From: Collinsella sp. AF25-2LB
GTDB taxonomy: Bacteria; Actinomycetota; Coriobacteriia; Coriobacteriales; Coriobacteriaceae
Direction: 5' to 3'
DNA: 46,552 nucleotides
Assembly (NCBI RefSeq): GCF_003458415.1
Contig: NZ_QRUF01000001.1
Coordinates: 224,833 to 271,384 of the forward strand
The notes under the pieces are model-generated. The model ran no database searches, had not been told where the DNA came from, and saw nothing but the letters and a program-made list of their open reading frames with translations. How positions within the stretch are numbered: position 1 is the first letter of the stretch; each line of letters begins with the position of its first letter. Below, piece by piece: positions 36,640-44,845 of the stretch. Position numbers and translations under genes: made by a program.

Positions 36640-37821
36640 CTACAGCTGCTCTGCCGGACGGTCGGGCGAGCTAAAGCCCGAGTCAAACGTAACGACGCAT
36701 GATGCATCGGGCCGGCGCTCGTGCACGATGCGCGTGACGAGCTCCAGTAGCTCTTCGTCGGATATGTCAAAGCCGTCGGGACGCACCAGGTCAAACGAAA
36801 CAAAGCCGTCGTGCTCGTGCAGGTCGTGGATGGAAAGCGCAGGGTCGATCTGCGCTACGCCGCGCTTTACCCAGCCGCGCAGGTCGTCACCGGTTGTTGC
36901 AATGGGGTCGCAGTGCAGCGTAATGCCAATGCCCATCTGGCGTTTGATGTCGTGTTCGATGGTGTCCAGAATCTCGTGGTGCTCAAAGGCATCGCCCTCG
37001 CCGGGCATTTCCACGTGTGCGCTGGCAAACTGACGGCCGGGGCCGTAGTCATGCACCATGAGGTCGTGCGTGCCTAGAACCTGGGGGTATGACATGATCC
37101 TGTCGCGGATTTCCTGGACGAGCTTGGGGTCGGGCGCTTGCCCCAACAGCGGGCTGATGGCGTCGCGCACCAGGCCCATGCCGCTGATGCAAATGAAGAT
37201 GCCCACGCCCAGGCCTGCCCAGCCGTCGAGATCAAAGCCGGTCGCTTGCGAAATAAGCGCCGCCGCCAAGACCGAGCCCGAGGTGATGACGTCATTCTTG
37301 GAGTCCTGCGCCGTGGCGATGAGCGTTTCGGAATCGATGCGGTTACCCAGCGTGCGGTTGAACGCGGCCATCCAGAGCTTTACGAGCATGGACGTAGCCA
37401 GTGCCGCAAGGGAAATGAACGTGTAAGCGGTGGGGGAAGGCTTGATGATCTTGGTGACCGACTCGAGGATCAGATTGATGCCGACGGCGCAAACCAGGAC
37501 GGCGACGAACAGGCCGGCTAGGTACTCATAGCGACCGTGGCCATAGGGGTGGCCTTCGTCTGCCGGGCGGCTGGCAAGGCGGAACCCGAGCAGACTCACG
37601 ATGTTGCTCGAGGCATCGGAGAGGTTGTTGAAAGCGTCGGCGATGAGGGAGACGGAGCCGGCGAGCAGGCCCGCGATGCCCTTGGCCAGGCACAGGGTGA
37701 TGTTGAGGCCAATGCAGACGAGGCTTGCGGAAAAGCCCGCGTTGGTGCGGCAAGATGCATCGACCGGCTCGCTCTCGCTGCCGGGAACAAGCGTATGTAC
37801 CAGCCGATTTACAAATAGCAT
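36640..37821 (-). CDS. Cation diffusion facilitator transporter (Mn-type motifs)
   Basis: 393 residues from the ATG at 37821, with GAGG about 9 bp upstream; longer in-frame starts (37842, 37980) have no site. Six membrane spans plus a cytosolic C-terminal domain (DPKLVQEIRDRIMSYPQVLGTHDLMVHDYGPG). The transport site is D62...D69 in DAFNNLSD and D173...D177 in DSKND. DxxxD in both helices, rather than HxxxD, is the pattern of manganese-exporting CDFs such as MntE, so Mn(2+) efflux is likely. A second metal site cannot be verified. It converges on the membrane protein gene with a 12-bp gap. Confidence 0.9.
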   Translation of the reverse strand: MLFVNRLVHTLVPGSESEPVDASCRTNAGFSASLVCIGLNITLCLAKGIAGLLAGSVSLIADAFNNLSDASSNIVSLLGFRLASRPADEGHPYGHGRYEYLAGLFVAVLVCAVGINLILESVTKIIKPSPTAYTFISLAALATSMLVKLWMAAFNRTLGNRIDSETLIATAQDSKNDVITSGSVLAAALISQATGFDLDGWAGLGVGIFICISGMGLVRDAISPLLGQAPDPKLVQEIRDRIMSYPQVLGTHDLMVHDYGPGRQFASAHVEMPGEGDAFEHHEILDTIEHDIKRQMGIGITLHCDPIATTGDDLRGWVKRGVAQIDPALSIHDLHEHDGFVSFDLVRPDGFDISDEELLELVTRIVHERRPDASCVVTFDSGFSSPDRPAEQL

Positions 37822-38039
37822 AGCGGTCGTCCTCACAATCATGTTTAAGGGGATAGTGTAGCTCGCACGGGGGCGCCGTGCGCCGATGCTCAGAAAATGC
37901 AGCAATAGTCTGCCGGTGCTAACGAGCGAGCCTTCTCGTCTGCCTGGGTGGTCCATTTTGGGCCACATGGGTATGGGCATGTGCCTGCTTGCTCGACATA
38001 CTTAATGTCGACAGCCCCTGTGCAAAGGAGGACGTTTCC

Positions 38040-39377
38040 ATGGACGAGATGTTTGCCATTAAATGTCAAAACTGCGGCGGCCCTATGTACTCGCACCAGG
38101 CTAAGCGCAGCTTTGAGTGCGCCTATTGCGGCACGGTGGTTCCGTGGCAGGCGGACGCCGGAGAGCCCAAGAGCGCTTTGGGTATTCGCCATACGCCGTT
38201 GACGGTGGTGGATGGACTGCTCAAACTCACGCATGTGTCGCAACTCGAGCGCCCACAGGACCCGGACTGGTATTTCTTCAATGCGCACTGGCGCAATCAG
38301 TCGGTCCTGGAACATCTGCTGTGGGAGGATCGCGGCACGGCGCAGGAGTTCCAAGAGGCCACGCATGTGAGCATTCCTTGCCCCTTCTGCGGAGCGTCCT
38401 TTGAGGGCGAGTCAGCGCAGCGTGTGTTTGAGTGCCCGTCCTGCGGCAATAAGATCGGCATTGCGGACCTGCTCAAGCCGGGGACGTTTAGCAAGCGCCT
38501 GACCATGGGCGTTGGTGCGGAGTATGTGCCCGAGCAGGGTATTCCCTGCGAAATCTCGCCGCAGCAGGCACGTGCCAACGCGCTGCAGCTGGTGCGCCAG
38601 TATCCGGATGCCTTTGCCGGGCACGACGTGGAAGACGCGATCCAAAACGACATGATGCTCTTCTATTTCCCCATGGCGCTGGCGGACTTGCGCATGATGG
38701 CGAGCTTCCCGGGCAAGGGCCTGAGCAAGGAGGCCTTGGTGTACTACGAGGTGCTCGACTGGGCATACCCCAGGGCAAACTACCTGGACGTTCGCCTCAT
38801 GGGCATTTTGGAGCCGTGGGACTTTGCCAAGGTCGGTCCGTTCGATCCCGCCATGCAGGAAGGTGACTTTCGCGTTGTCTCAGTCGATGCGTCTACCAAG
38901 GACCAGGTGGTCATTGATAAGTTGGCGCTCGACGTTGCGGGCAACGACGCCGAGGCTGTACTGGGGCTCAATAAAAAGAGCATTCGCATGTGGGCGCGCA
39001 AGGCCCGCAAACATAAGGACGGCCTGGTGATGGTGCCGGTCTACTTTGTCGATCGTCCGGCGACAGACGGCCGCGATGGCGAGCAGGTGCGCATTGCCGT
39101 AAACGGCCAGACGGGCCGCGCGGCCGCGGTGGTGTTTAGCGACAAGCGCGAAACGCATATCGTGGCGTCGCTCAGCCCGAGCCTGCATCTGTCCGGTGAG
39201 AGCACCGTGCACGCCACGCCCGTCGAGGTCAAATACGTTAAATCGCCCTTCCTGTACCAGATCGTGCGCCGTGGAGGCGGCGAGCAACCGCGCCAGGTTG
39301 CAGCGGTTGCCGAGGGTTCTTACCGAGAGGAAAAGCCCAAACGCAAGGGCTTGTTCGCTGCGATCTTTGGGAAGTAG
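38040..39377 (+). CDS. Double zinc-ribbon protein of unknown function
   Basis: 445 residues, ATG with AAAGGAGG upstream. Two zinc ribbons: CQNCGG...CAYCG (residues 9-31) and CPFCGA...CPSCGN (about 118-140). Between them is WYFFNAHWRNQSV. The remainder is a mixed domain I do not recognise (YVPEQGIPCEISPQQARANALQLVRQYPDAF is typical of TFIIB-type zinc-ribbon membrane-associated proteins). The last residues, KPKRKGLFAAIFGK, form a basic amphipathic tail that could touch the membrane. Divergent from the CDF transporter. A short hairpin (TCGACAT with ATGTCGA, 37993-38011) lies in its leader. Confidence 0.65.
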   Translation: MDEMFAIKCQNCGGPMYSHQAKRSFECAYCGTVVPWQADAGEPKSALGIRHTPLTVVDGLLKLTHVSQLERPQDPDWYFFNAHWRNQSVLEHLLWEDRGTAQEFQEATHVSIPCPFCGASFEGESAQRVFECPSCGNKIGIADLLKPGTFSKRLTMGVGAEYVPEQGIPCEISPQQARANALQLVRQYPDAFAGHDVEDAIQNDMMLFYFPMALADLRMMASFPGKGLSKEALVYYEVLDWAYPRANYLDVRLMGILEPWDFAKVGPFDPAMQEGDFRVVSVDASTKDQVVIDKLALDVAGNDAEAVLGLNKKSIRMWARKARKHKDGLVMVPVYFVDRPATDGRDGEQVRIAVNGQTGRAAAVVFSDKRETHIVASLSPSLHLSGESTVHATPVEVKYVKSPFLYQIVRRGGGEQPRQVAAVAEGSYREEKPKRKGLFAAIFGK

Positions 39378-39518
39378 GGGAGTAGCGCCGGTTGTTGCCG
39401 TAACGTGATGGCCGGGGGTGCGGGGCGGCTCTCAGGAGTGCGGGCTGCTGTCTGATTGTTTGAGGGTGCCAGATGTAAATAAACAGTGGAGCGGCTGCAA
39501 AAGAGCTGCCTCACTGGG

Positions 39519-39524
39519 TAAAAT
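39519..39524 (+). promoter_or_regulatory. Putative -10 (GGTAAAATC) for the small RNA
   Basis: TAAAAT in the same GGGTAAAATC context as the -10 on the other strand at 39802-39797. No -35 recognised. Confidence 0.5.
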
Positions 39525-39530
39525 CAGGTT

Positions 39531-39626
39531 GTGCCGCGGAACCCGCTCCTCAGCGCTTAAACTTCGGAGACGCGGGCAACGCAGGTATTATCGTCTAGGG
39601 CCGGCTGCAACCGGCCCTTTTCTATG
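39531..39626 (+). ncRNA. Candidate structured small RNA with intrinsic terminator
   Basis: From the -10 at 39519 to the T-run at 39618-39621, no ORF is present. The 5' part folds as GTTG(TG)CCGCG pairing with CGCGG(G)CAAC (39529-39539 with 39571-39580), with an inner stem CTCC/GGAG. The 3' end is a terminator: GGGCCGG and CCGGCCC around a 6-nt loop (39598-39617), then TTTTCT. The 14-mer GCCGCGGAACCCGC and 11-mer GCGGGCAACGC recur in the facing transcript on the minus strand. Not matched to SRP, tmRNA, 6S or a riboswitch that I know. Confidence 0.4.
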
Positions 39627-39643
39627 ACTCCCTTCGCTATCCG

Positions 39644-39736
39644 TTACTGCTTATATTCCCGCCAGATCGCGTAGAGGTTCCGGGCAATGCCGGTCGCGTA
39701 CATCGAGAGGCGCAGGATTTCAAGAAACAAGTTCAT
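39644..39736 (-). CDS. Candidate 30-residue peptide facing the small RNA
   Basis: ATG...TAA on the minus strand, preceded by GGGGTGA 5 bp upstream (similar to the ideal GGAGGTGA). The peptide begins MNLFLEILRLSMYATGIARN and ends with IWREYKQ. It is rich in Leu/Ile/Tyr/Trp with scattered charges, predicting one amphipathic helix, and the charged end is C-terminal. Size and composition resemble type I toxins, but also other small membrane-active proteins. A -10 (TAAAAT, minus strand 39802-39797) and a leader of about 55 nt precede it. Its transcript would run toward and overlap the small RNA at 39531-39626. Unknown homology. Confidence 0.45.
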   Translation of the reverse strand: MNLFLEILRLSMYATGIARNLYAIWREYKQ

Positions 39737-39796
39737 AGGCTTCACCCCAATCGGAGATCGGAGCGTTGCCCGCAGGCGGATTCCGCGGCAGACAAG

Positions 39797-39802
39797 ATTT
39801 TA
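39797..39802 (-). promoter_or_regulatory. Putative -10 (GGGTAAAATC) for the small ORF
   Basis: On the minus strand, GGGTAAAATC precedes a leader containing GCCGCGGAATCCGC (39789-39776) and GCGGGCAACGC (39773-39763), the same module as in the facing RNA. Confidence 0.5.
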
Positions 39803-40015
39803 CCCTATACGCCGCAGCGGGGGATATCTGACCCCAGTGTTAGAGTGGTGTCCATTTGCATGGATGACCGGGCATGATCGCGACATGTCCTGGAGTTGAA
39901 ATGCCGCTGGGGATACGAGGGGGAGCCGGGGTCGGATGTTGGGGCTCAACGAAGCAAGTGGCGCTTCTGTCTTTTTGGGATCGGGGATGCGAATCAGCCT
40001 GCAGCAATGGGCCCA

Positions 40016-40050
40016 GCTCGATTCGGGGCGCAGTGAGTCCCGAATCGAGC
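40016..40050. terminator. Perfect 12-bp inverted repeat downstream of the HTH gene
   Basis: GCTCGATTCGGG (40016-40027) is complementary to 40039-40050, with an 11-nt loop. On the minus strand it lies about 50 nt after the HTH gene stop. No T-run follows, so terminator function is uncertain. From 39806 to 40101 I see nothing else. Confidence 0.45.
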
Positions 40051-40101
40051 GTTCCTGGCTGCCATGCATGTCAGGTGATGAAAGCCCACAGCGGCATCGC
40101 C

Positions 40102-40374
40102 TTACACGGCAACGGGGGCCTCTTTGGGGCGTCCCACCCTTGGTGCATCGGCGAGTCGTGCCTCGATGGAGGCTTTGGACATCATGTGCTTGGTGCCATC
40201 CTTCCATGAATCCAGCAGTCCTGCATTTAGCAGTTGTGACACCCGTGCTGAGCTAACACCGAGCATACGCGCGGCATCCACTGCGGTGACGGCGGGAATG
40301 TCGCCGAGTTCGCGGTTGACGGCTACAGCGATAATCTTGCCGCCGTGTCGCGGCTCATGTCCGAAGTCTGGCAC
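40102..40374 (-). CDS. Small helix-turn-helix DNA-binding protein
   Basis: 90 residues from GTG at 40374. The core VTAVDAARMLGVSSARVSQLLNAGLLDSWKDG with a following wing-like KHMMSKASIEARL fits the excisionase/MerR-type helix-turn-helix of small DNA-binding proteins; the end is RVGRPKEAPVAV. The GTG has no ribosome-binding site. The frame stays open upstream through 18 more protein-like residues to CTG at 40428, which has AGAGGAGGT 5 bp before it; an in-frame TAG lies just upstream. Translation may therefore start at CTG, giving 108 residues. No partner gene is adjacent. Function unknown. Confidence 0.6.
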   Translation of the reverse strand: MPDFGHEPRHGGKIIAVAVNRELGDIPAVTAVDAARMLGVSSARVSQLLNAGLLDSWKDGTKHMMSKASIEARLADAPRVGRPKEAPVAV

Positions 40375-40577
40375 GGGAAGTTCAATGCCGTCCGAATCAA
40401 AGAACTCGAATTCCCATACGTAAACCAGGTAAGACCTCCTCTAATGGCGAATAATACGAGGCGTGCTCCTAGAATATTCCGGTCGCATCGATGCAGCTGA
40501 GCATACCTATCTTAAAGCCTCGCGCGGACACGAATTGCTGTGCTGTCTGACATCATCGCATGGGGCCTTGCGGTGGT

Positions 40578-40583
40578 TAAAAT
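40578..40583 (+). promoter_or_regulatory. Putative -10 (GGTTAAAATG) for the PH-like gene
   Basis: TAAAAT 45 bp before the start codon, in the recurring context seen at 8881, 21219 and 39519. Confidence 0.4.
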
Positions 40584-40628
40584 GTGACCATAGAGGCAGT
40601 TTTAGCGAACCCCGCGGGAGTGACGCGT

Positions 40629-40898
40629 ATGGACAACAACACGCTGCTGTTCCAGGACAAAGGTTCGGGTAGGTTTAAAGACGTCAAGATCTACCTTAAC
40701 CGCATCGAGGTGCTCAAGAAGGGCACTTTTGGTGGCAAGCACACCGAGATTGTTTATCTTAAGGACATTACGGGGGTCAGCAGGATCAAGGGCCGCGACG
40801 TTTTCCTACGTAACAGGCTGTTGACTGCCTGTGTCTTTAGTCTGAGCAGCCGCTCCCAAGCTCAGGAGTTCGTGAATGCGCTGAACATGGTGATGTAG
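40629..40898 (+). CDS. Small PH-like domain protein
   Basis: 89 residues, ATG with GGGAG about 8-9 bp upstream. The pattern FKDVKIYLNRIEVLKKG...HTEIVYLKDITGVSRIKGRDVFLRNRL is a run of short strands followed by one C-terminal helix (SQAQEFVNALNMVM), as in bacterial PH domains. No membrane span, so cytoplasmic. Partner and ligand unknown. Convergent with the PI-PLC gene. Confidence 0.65.
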   Translation: MDNNTLLFQDKGSGRFKDVKIYLNRIEVLKKGTFGGKHTEIVYLKDITGVSRIKGRDVFLRNRLLTACVFSLSSRSQAQEFVNALNMVM

Positions 40899-40921
40899 CC
40901 GATAACGGTGTTCGGGCTAAG

Positions 40922-40957
40922 GTAAAAATCGGGGCGCAGAACGGTATTCTGCGCCCC
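40922..40957 (-). terminator. Rho-independent terminator after the PI-PLC gene
   Basis: A perfect 11-bp stem (GGGGCGCAGAA, 40931-40941, with 40947-40957); on the minus strand it is followed by GATTTTTACC. Confidence 0.85.
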
Positions 40958-40993
40958 CCCAATTGAGTCGATGTGTCTAAAAGGCGGGCTTGC

Positions 40994-43483
40994 CTATTCG
41001 CTGTCGTCCCCAACGTTTTCGCGGTCATTGGCAAGCATCGCCGCGCCGGCGACCGTTGTCGCCACGGCGGCGGCAGCGAGCCCGGCGGCAACGCCAGAGC
41101 CGTCGCCCGTGTCGGCGAGTTTTCCGGTCGAGCCCTTGCTCTTGTTGCCGCCGCCGTTCTTGTCGGCGCCGTCTGCGTTGGAACCCGTGCCGCTACCGGT
41201 GCCGCCTGCACTGCCCGAGGCCGCTACGGTAAAGCTTGCGGCTCCATCGCTGGCGAGCGTGTAGTTTTGCGCCGCGTCGCCCAACAGACCTTTCGCACGC
41301 ACCCAATACGTCCCCGCGGCAAATGCCTCGCCCTCGGCCATTGCCGTGCCCGGAGCGCCGTCCGCGTCGTGCACAAACTCGAGCTGGGCGGTGCAGGCGT
41401 CGGTTTCGAGCTTGCCCTCGAGTGATGCCGCAATCTTGGCGCGCACGTCTTCGCCGGCCTTAAGGCCTTCGAGTCCCTCAAAATGGGGCGTCAGCGCGAG
41501 CGGATCGATATCGATGGGCACAGAGCCCTGCAGCCCCGTAACGGTCTCGTTGCCCAGGGCGTCGACATCCACGTATTCAATGGCAAACGCATGGCCCGAA
41601 GCTGTCGCGTTGAGCGCGTTGCTGCTGTCGGCAAGGCGGAAATGACCCTCGCCAACGGTCTTGCCATCCTGGAATGAGGCATCGCTCAGCGAGTCGCCGT
41701 ACGTCATGCGCATGCGGGTCGGGAGATAGTACGGGAGATAGTACGAAGCCGTCTGCTTGTGCTCCGTATCGTAATTGCGCTGATAGATGCTCCGGGCCAG
41801 CGCCGCATCAACAAAGTCGGATGCGATGATGCCAATGTGCTTGAGGTAATCTGACTTTGTATCCTCGATGCCGCTGGGATTGATGTACGGGCTCTTATAC
41901 AGATGCTCGTTGACTACTCGTGCCGAGGTAAAAGGATTGCCTCCGTGCGACAAGCCCGTGCAGCTGGTGTAGTTGATAGACCAGCAACGCTCCAGGACTT
42001 TCTCCTTGGCCCCGTTATCGTCCTCGACATCTACCTCGTTGCGCGTGCGCCCGGACGTTTCCTTCAGCGCATTATCGACCCAGCTGAGCTTGTCGGTTCC
42101 CGTGAGTTTGTACTTGTCCTGGGCGTATACCTTGGTGCAATAGGGCTCTTTATCGCCTGTTTCCCCCGCGGCTTCAAAGCCCCGCGCGTCTTGGACGAGA
42201 CACATAGTGGCGCTGTCGGAGTGAGCCTTGATCTTGTCATCCCATTCGGTAAGGTCGAGGCCCCACGTGTGGCCGCTTACACTGTTGCCGGCGAGCCTAA
42301 ATCGACGCAGCAGAACGATCTTTCCGCGCACCTCGTGTAGCGTGGGGATTCGGCTCGACGTATAGAACAGTTTGGGGTTGTCGTCCAAAACCTTGGCGAA
42401 AGCCGTCGTAACACTTTCGTCGGTAGCCTCGTCGTTGCCTCGTGATACAAGCATGATGAGCGCTTCTGTCGGGTTTTCGTTCAAAAACGTTTTAAAGTAC
42501 CCGATGACATCGGAGAGATGCAGATAGTCCCCGTCTTTTTTGAATAGGTAGAAATCCCCGTGGCAGATGCCAGGGTTGTCGCCCTTTCCGAGCCGGATAT
42601 CAAAATAGCGAATGCCTTCGAGCAACTGCGTGGGAATGTAATCCTGCTGGCATTTTACTTGCGAGGATTGGGGCTCGGTGTCGTTGTCCACGCTACAGGT
42701 GCCCGAATCGTGCGTACCCGGGATGCTCAGCTCGTCGAGGAACTTGTTGTCGTCGACGTATTTCATCCAACATGGCCCATCGACGTAGCTGCTGTACGTG
42801 ATCCAGTCGAGGCTGCTAACCGTGGCATCGTTCTTTTTCATGTCGTAACCGATAAGTTCGAGCTCCCACGGAATGCTCTTACTCTTATGGCAGATCTTAT
42901 TGTTGTCCTGGTCTTCGCCGTTCGATTCTATTGCCAGGTACTTAATGTCTTTTTTCTCGGTTTCTTTCTCGACCGTGCGGTCTCGGATGATATAGGTTCC
43001 GTTTGATTGCCGCTCGAACGCAAAAGCGCGGCTGGGCTTGTTGTCATACTCGCCGCTCCATACGTGGATGACCTTTCCGTCTTTGTCCGAGTCGCCATCG
43101 ACCGACCAAATGCTGTAGCCCGTCTTTTTATGCTCTTCGAAATTGAGCAAGGTGCGGATAGCATACCAGTTTGTATCGTCATTCTTGGTCGTTACGTTCT
43201 CAAGGATGAGCTTGCTGGACGTGCCGTCATTAAACAGATGGCAGACGTTGCCGATGACGTTGCCGTCTTCGTTAACGCTTGCGGTACGAAAATAGCCCGC
43301 GGGGCGAAGGCGAATGACGAAATTGTCGAGGCTGACTGCTGGCCCGGCCGTGCTGTCCGCAAAGGCTGCCCGCGGGCTAATGCCCAGCATGGCGGTTTCG
43401 GGCAGGCTTGCAAGTGGCGACAACGCCGCGAGTCCAAGGCCCAACGTAAATGCTCGGCGGCTGATGGCGCGGTGTTCGGTCAT
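40994..43483 (-). CDS. Tat-exported, wall-anchored PI-specific phospholipase C-like protein
   Basis: 829 residues, ATG with GGAG 6-7 bp upstream. Twin-arginine signal SRRAFTLGLG (R9, R10) with a likely cut after PRAAFA (about 42). Residues 55-215 look like a ricin-type beta-trefoil. The PI-PLC X domain starts near 240, with H258 and D259 in SIPGTHDSG, D295 and R297 in FDIRLG, and H308 in CHGDFYL, the catalytic histidine pair and partners. After Ig-like or Ser/Gly-rich segments comes LADTG (789-793), a hydrophobic span and a short tail, the layout of a sortase signal (the tail is acidic, with one Arg). It probably cleaves phosphoinositides or GPI anchors outside the cell; the substrate is inference. 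Confidence 0.82.
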   Translation of the reverse strand: MTEHRAISRRAFTLGLGLAALSPLASLPETAMLGISPRAAFADSTAGPAVSLDNFVIRLRPAGYFRTASVNEDGNVIGNVCHLFNDGTSSKLILENVTTKNDDTNWYAIRTLLNFEEHKKTGYSIWSVDGDSDKDGKVIHVWSGEYDNKPSRAFAFERQSNGTYIIRDRTVEKETEKKDIKYLAIESNGEDQDNNKICHKSKSIPWELELIGYDMKKNDATVSSLDWITYSSYVDGPCWMKYVDDNKFLDELSIPGTHDSGTCSVDNDTEPQSSQVKCQQDYIPTQLLEGIRYFDIRLGKGDNPGICHGDFYLFKKDGDYLHLSDVIGYFKTFLNENPTEALIMLVSRGNDEATDESVTTAFAKVLDDNPKLFYTSSRIPTLHEVRGKIVLLRRFRLAGNSVSGHTWGLDLTEWDDKIKAHSDSATMCLVQDARGFEAAGETGDKEPYCTKVYAQDKYKLTGTDKLSWVDNALKETSGRTRNEVDVEDDNGAKEKVLERCWSINYTSCTGLSHGGNPFTSARVVNEHLYKSPYINPSGIEDTKSDYLKHIGIIASDFVDAALARSIYQRNYDTEHKQTASYYLPYYLPTRMRMTYGDSLSDASFQDGKTVGEGHFRLADSSNALNATASGHAFAIEYVDVDALGNETVTGLQGSVPIDIDPLALTPHFEGLEGLKAGEDVRAKIAASLEGKLETDACTAQLEFVHDADGAPGTAMAEGEAFAAGTYWVRAKGLLGDAAQNYTLASDGAASFTVAASGSAGGTGSGTGSNADGADKNGGGNKSKGSTGKLADTGDGSGVAAGLAAAAVATTVAGAAMLANDRENVGDDSE

Positions 43484-43683
43484 AACTTCTCCATTCGTAG
43501 AGTGCGGTTATGCGATAGTTTTGGTCACTATACTGCTCAGATGTTTAAAGATGCTGGTTTAATTGTCTGCGCGGCGCAATAAATCGGCGGGCGGACGTGT
43601 TGGGGTGCTTGTCGTTTTCGTACTGTTGCTACATTTGGAGCGGTTCCGGCGTCCGGCATCCTCGCGTTCGTTGGCTACCGGCA

Positions 43684-43717
43684 TAAGAAAGGGAGGGTCG
43701 GTTTACCGGCCCTCCCT
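43684..43717 (-). terminator. Rho-independent terminator after the lipoprotein gene
   Basis: GGGAGGG(T)CGG pairs with CCGGCCCTCCC (43691-43716); on the minus strand it is followed by TTTCTTAT. The rest of the gap 43484-43788 shows no gene. Confidence 0.7.
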
Positions 43718-43788
43718 GGGTACGAAGCTCTGGGGTACCGTCGCTTGTTTGCACTGCGCCTGTGTTTCCCGCTGCACTCGCCAGTCGC

Positions 43789-44382
43789 TTAACGCTTGAT
43801 CTCGATATCGTCGAGCTTGACGTCCATGGCCTCGGTCTTGGCCTCGGCGATGTCGTCGGCAAACTCCAGAGACTTCATCATGGTCTCGACGGCGTCCTTG
43901 TGTTCCTCGACGTTGTCGATGCGCACATACACACTGCCACCGTCAACGTCGGTGAAGTGCTCGGTCGTCACGCCGCCCGAGTGCGTAAAGTAGGCACTGC
44001 GCCAGGTCTTGCCGTTGTACTTAACGGGATCGCTCTCGGTCCATCCGGAGTTGGCCTTCCACTTTGCCTCGTAGTCGAACAGCTCGTCGGCGTTCTTGTC
44101 AGGATCGAAGACGGGGATGAAGCGGTCGCTGGCGTGCTCGCTCTCGGTGAACTTAAACTGGGCCCTATCGGCCGTGTCGCCTGCGACGTCGGTGATCTCG
44201 ACGCCCTCGGGGACCTCGACCTTAAACCAAATGAAATCGGTCCTCATATCCACGGCTGGCTTTTCTGCTCCGCCGCCACCGCCGCTTCCGGTAGCGCCGC
44301 CGCTGCCACCGCAGCCCACTAGGGAGACTGCGGCTAAGAGGCTTATGCAGAGGGTGAGAATCGCAAAGGCCTTCTTTTTCAT
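43789..44382 (-). CDS. Putative surface lipoprotein
   Basis: 197 residues, ATG with GGAGGA upstream. Type II signal peptide MKKKAFAILTLCISLLAAV followed by a lipobox LVGC (Cys24), then a Gly/Ser linker. The mature part is acidic: FIWFKVEVPEGVEITDV, KYNGKTWRSAYFTHSGG and a helical end (EHKDAVETMMKSLEFADDI). Similar short lipoproteins occur widely in gut Actinobacteria and Firmicutes with no assigned function. It is monocistronic with its own terminator. Confidence 0.75.
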   Translation of the reverse strand: MKKKAFAILTLCISLLAAVSLVGCGGSGGATGSGGGGGAEKPAVDMRTDFIWFKVEVPEGVEITDVAGDTADRAQFKFTESEHASDRFIPVFDPDKNADELFDYEAKWKANSGWTESDPVKYNGKTWRSAYFTHSGGVTTEHFTDVDGGSVYVRIDNVEEHKDAVETMMKSLEFADDIAEAKTEAMDVKLDDIEIKR

Positions 44383-44454
44383 GGTCGTGTCCTCCTCGAT
44401 CTGTAACCGCCCATGGATTACCTGCCTTTACTGTACGCGCGAGCGGCTCGTTCT

Positions 44455-44682
44455 GGTGGGCCATGTGTCCCATTCTGGGGGCTGGAATTGCGCCGACAAG
44501 TGGCAATATACGCGGGTCCAAAAGAGGGGAGGGCCGATGCTGTCGGCCCTCCCCGGGGTTGGGTGCCCGTTGTTTTAAAAGGGGCGCGTGTACGCGGGCG
44601 TTGCCCCAACAGGTTCCTTGTTTATAGATATGCCCCAGTTTGTGACGTCCGGAAGTCTCGAAAGGTGGGCCATGTGTCCCAT
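44455..44682. repeat. Two identical 19-bp direct repeats flanking an orphan hairpin
   Basis: GGTGGGCCATGTGTCCCAT occurs at 44455-44473 and 44664-44682. Between them, at 44527-44555, is a perfect 12-bp stem (GGGGAGGGCCGA) that is followed on the minus strand by CTCTTTT like a terminator, although no minus-strand gene precedes it. The gap 44383-44845 has no convincing ORF. Confidence 0.6.
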
Positions 44683-44845
44683 GCTTGCGTTGTCGACGCC
44701 TATCGCGTGCCATAGAAATCCGCGATGGCCAGATGCGCTGACGCTCGCGTACTTATGGGCTAGACTTAGCACCATTACGTGATCGATGCGGTCGGCCGGC
44801 GTCGGCCGCCCGACCGATATATATGACTTGAAGGTGCGTGTGCGT

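Noticed and set aside
39531..39626. Known small RNAs (SRP, tmRNA, 6S) or a tRNA
   Set aside because: The SRP GGAAG loop, tmRNA ends, the 6S bubble and the tRNA T-loop are all absent.
39874..40209. A 111-codon plus-strand ORF
   Set aside because: Cys/Gly-rich translation, no ribosome-binding site, and it overlaps the HTH gene and an inverted repeat.
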